From positions 1 to 43,869 of the forward strand of contig JBFLYK010000053.1 in assembly GCA_040756995.1 (NCBI GenBank): a DNA stretch of 43,869 bases, given 5' to 3'. A program made the position numbers and the translations under genes. This stretch comes from BP-133 sp040756995. GTDB lineage: Bacteria > Actinomycetota > Acidimicrobiia > IMCC26256 > BP-133. Numbering within the stretch: the stretch's first letter is position 1; each line of letters begins with the position of its first letter. Shown piece by piece: positions 42,024 through 43,869 of this stretch. The notes beneath the pieces are model-generated. The model made no database searches, was not told where the DNA came from, and saw only the letters and a list, made by a program, of their open reading frames with translations.

Positions 42024-42971
42024 TCAGTCGCCCTTGAGGGGGTCGCCTGGGTTCTCGAAGGCCCAGGGGGCGAACTCGCGGTAGCGGGAGGTGGGGAGGG
42101 CGTCGAGGGTCCAGACCTCGAGGGCGCAGACGTAGCCTCGGTCGGGGGGGAGTCGGGAGGCGAGGCGTTGTTCGATCCAGGCCCGGCCGGTTTCGAGGGT
42201 GGAGTCGTCGACCTCGCCGGAGTCGTTGGCGAGGCCTGCTGCCCGGAGGGAGGCGGCGGTGACGATGGCGTGGAATTGGACGAGTTTGTCGGAACCGCCC
42301 ACGTGCCACTCGTCGACGGCAAGGGCGAAGCGTCCGGAGGCGGCGGTGTTCTTGCCGCTGGCCAGGGCCTTTCGGGCTTTGCCGATGACATCGCGGATCA
42401 AGGCCCCGGCAGGGCCGAGGACGTCCTCGACGACGAGGTCGTCGTGGGCTGCCCGGGTGAAGCGTCGCCCCACCCAGGCGGCGAAGCGTTCCCGTTGGCG
42501 TCCGCTCAGCGGGCGGAGGGACTCGACGCTTTCGTGAAGGAGCGCCGCCTTGTCGACGCTGGTCACAAAGCGCAGGTCAGCGACGGGCCGCTGTCCGGGT
42601 CGATCGGGCAGCTTGTCGGGGGGATAGGGGAACTCACGAGGAGAAGACGGCCCGTGGCGCAGAGCGAGCCAGCGTTCCTCCGACACGTACTTGATGGGGC
42701 TGACGAGGAGGCAGGGCTCGTCTTCTCGACCGCGGACGATGTCGCAGTCCTGGCTGAGGAGGACGTACCAGCCGGCGTCGCTCTCGACGGTGAGGGACCA
42801 CACCTCGTCCGCCTCGGCTTCCACCCCGGCGTCGGCCAGGACAGGTGAGCTGCCCCGGCCGACGAGGGTGACCGCCCCCAACGAGATGACGTCGCCTTGG
42901 CGAAGACTGGCGAGGAGCGCCCGTAGCTTCGACGCGGGCGCCACCGAGCGTCGAGCGCCGGGCGGGGGCAC
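42024..42971 (-). CDS. Hypothetical protein with SQDCD motif, 315 aa
   Basis: Unknown function. A conserved-looking block 'GWYVLLSQDCDIVRGREDEP' (about residues 66-85) and 'CLLVSPIKYV' is followed by a predominantly helical middle and 'RYREFAPWAFENPGDPLKGD' at the end. The S-Q-D-C-D motif resembles uncharacterised proteins I have seen in accessory gene sets, but I cannot name the family. The GTG at 42971 lies 6 bp after the stop of the DNA-binding protein gene, so the two form an operon. The promoter is at 43393-43421. Confidence 0.6.
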   Translation of the reverse strand: MPPPGARRSVAPASKLRALLASLRQGDVISLGAVTLVGRGSSPVLADAGVEAEADEVWSLTVESDAGWYVLLSQDCDIVRGREDEPCLLVSPIKYVSEERWLALRHGPSSPREFPYPPDKLPDRPGQRPVADLRFVTSVDKAALLHESVESLRPLSGRQRERFAAWVGRRFTRAAHDDLVVEDVLGPAGALIRDVIGKARKALASGKNTAASGRFALAVDEWHVGGSDKLVQFHAIVTAASLRAAGLANDSGEVDDSTLETGRAWIEQRLASRLPPDRGYVCALEVWTLDALPTSRYREFAPWAFENPGDPLKGD

Positions 42972-42977
42972 GGCCGC

Positions 42978-43364
42978 TCAGCGGCTGGTGGCCACCAGGA
43001 CCCGACGGGCGTGGCCGAACAGTTCGGCGGTGGCCGACGCCGCTGCCGGCCGTCTCCGGGCGGTGGTGCCCGTCCCACCTGGCACTCGGGCCGCTGACTC
43101 CACCGCGCGCAGTTCCCGCTGGCGTTCTTCGGCCGAGGATGTCCGCACCGAAGAGCCGGCGCCGACGTGCACCTTGCCGCTCGACACCACCATGGGAGCG
43201 ACATGAGTGCGCGGCCCACCCGCCAGGGCTCGGCGGACCTCGTCCACGCTGTACCGACGATGACCACCAGGGGTGACGTCGAACGGGACGCGGCCCTCGC
43301 GGGCATACCGCTGGATACTGGCGGGCGACACCCGAAGCTCCCGAGCCACCTGCTGGCTCGTCAT
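42978..43364 (-). CDS. MerR/excisionase-like DNA-binding protein
   Basis: Short helix-turn-helix protein. 'MTSQQVARELRVSPASIQRY' and 'AREGRVPFDVTPGGHRRYSV' followed by 'DEVRRAL' are the MerR/Xis winged-helix pattern. The C-terminal half has a basic linker and ends 'ATAELFGHARRVLVATS'. I choose the ATG at 43364 (or GTG at 43367) because AGGAGA lies upstream and because the promoter at 43393-43421 would place the transcript start downstream of the longer in-frame start at 43403. It probably represses its own operon through the dyad at the -35 box. The target of the partner gene is unknown. Confidence 0.75.
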   Translation of the reverse strand: MTSQQVARELRVSPASIQRYAREGRVPFDVTPGGHRRYSVDEVRRALAGGPRTHVAPMVVSSGKVHVGAGSSVRTSSAEERQRELRAVESAARVPGGTGTTARRRPAAASATAELFGHARRVLVATSR

Positions 43365-43392
43365 CACTCGAACACTCTCCTGCATGATCTTC

Positions 43393-43421
43393 ATGATACG
43401 CACGGATCACATGAGTTGCAA
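43393..43421 (-). promoter_or_regulatory. Promoter with overlapping dyad for the MerR-like operon
   Basis: On the minus strand, TTGCAA, 17 bp, TATCAT: a good -35/-10 pair with ideal spacing. TGCAA-N3-TTGCA (43417-43429) forms an inverted repeat that overlaps the -35 box, a suitable place for autoregulation. Confidence 0.6.
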
Positions 43422-43609
43422 GGTTTGCACAAGTGAGAGGTCAAACCGCCGGCAGGTGCGGCCGACCAGACAGATACGCCGCTCGCCAGGTGATCTCCCC
43501 GGCGGAGACCCCACTGCCATCGGAGACGAAGCCGCCATTCCGATGTCCAGCGGGCCGTCCGCCAACGGGACCCCTGGAATGCGCCTGACGGACGACGACC
43601 GTTCCGGCG

Positions 43610-43869
43610 TTACGACTTCGGCTCGAACGTCCCCTCGAAGTGCCAGACGCCGGTGAAGTTGTTGAACGCGCCGCCGACGATCTGGCTCGTCCACTCGAGG
43701 GTGAACTTCTTCGTCGCGGCGTCGTAGGTTCCCGTCGGTCCGGAGGTCAGGCCGGGATTTGACCCGTCGGGCTTGGGGGAGCCCTGGTTGAAGTGCTGGT
43801 TGTTCCAGGAGGCGGCGAAGGCCGACAGGTTCCCGGACAGCTTCCCGTCCTTGACGTCGATGGCCGGCA
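43610..43869 (-). CDS. Hypothetical protein, partial (N-terminus outside window)
   Basis: Last 85 or so residues of a protein that enters from the right edge. Readable blocks are 'DGKLSGNLSAFAASWNNQHF', 'GTYDAATKKFTLEWTSQIVG' and 'FTGVWHFEGTFEPKS' at the end. Alternating polar and aromatic residues suggest a beta-sandwich, probably exported, but the signal region is not in view. No family named. Confidence 0.6.
   Translation of the reverse strand, partial: PAIDVKDGKLSGNLSAFAASWNNQHFNQGSPKPDGSNPGLTSGPTGTYDAATKKFTLEWTSQIVGGAFNNFTGVWHFEGTFEPKS

Noticed and set aside
1..43869. CRISPR arrays, tRNA and rRNA genes
   Set aside because: Scanning by eye found no regular short direct repeats with spacers and no cloverleaf or rRNA-like blocks.

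Overview
The window is GC-rich throughout (roughly 70% by eye) and reads as chromosomal DNA of an actinobacterium. The supporting genes are a TetR-controlled MMPL transporter, an XPB-type helicase paired with its helicase-associated partner as in mycobacteria, a PhaR-type polyhydroxyalkanoate regulator, many GTG starts and many 4-nt stop/start overlaps. An acidimicrobial-like lineage is my inference; no rRNA or other marker gene is present. No tRNA, rRNA or CRISPR array was recognised.

Layout. 0.1-7 kb: an ECF sigma factor, a convergent TetR-MMPL transporter operon, a small unknown gene, a frameshifted Nudix hydrolase and a PaaI-type thioesterase. The TetR-MMPL operon and the thioesterase share a spaced dyad, GTTTAGA-N7-TYCAAAC, in front of them. 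7.6-9.1 kb: a phasin-like coiled-coil gene, phaR, an SRPBCC gene and a small unknown gene in one + strand cluster. 9.26-15.03 kb: a TOTE-type primase-helicase gene cut in two by a 3352-bp element that carries three overlapping tyrosine recombinase genes (a recombinase-in-trio, or RIT, element) with 48-bp terminal inverted repeats. Removing 9640-12991 rejoins the host frame exactly. 15.4-21.8 kb: a double Lrp/AsnC regulator, a secreted GH26-like protein that seems to lack both catalytic glutamates, a zinc-ribbon gene with a decayed SHOCT tail, a GntR regulator and a ferritin-like protein. 22.1-25 kb: a second TetR operon with a perfect dyad in front, then a chimeric region with a truncated tyrosine-phosphatase-like module, a small unknown protein and a minimal PEP-synthase-like ATP-grasp domain. 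25.4-31.2 kb: a sparse, eroded stretch with two methyltransferase genes (one holding an in-frame amber codon), MacB-permease and MarR remnants, two tiny secreted proteins and a dienelactone hydrolase.

31.8-36.0 kb is a signalling operon: membrane histidine kinase, stand-alone receiver, and a receiver-PAS-GGDEF-EAL protein. The first and last have single frameshifts beside C/G runs. 37.1-41.6 kb is the XPB helicase and its long partner, which contains a fresh 108-bp in-frame tandem duplication of a CxCxxC segment. 42.0-43.4 kb is a two-gene operon, a MerR-like DNA-binding protein plus an unknown protein with an SQDCD motif, behind a readable promoter. The window ends inside a hypothetical gene.

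The strongest new observation is the RIT element inside the TOTE gene. The sequence resolves both ends, an asymmetric extra 28 bp at the left end, and the reading frame that excision would restore. The two-TetR operator set and the pseudoenzyme GH26 come next.
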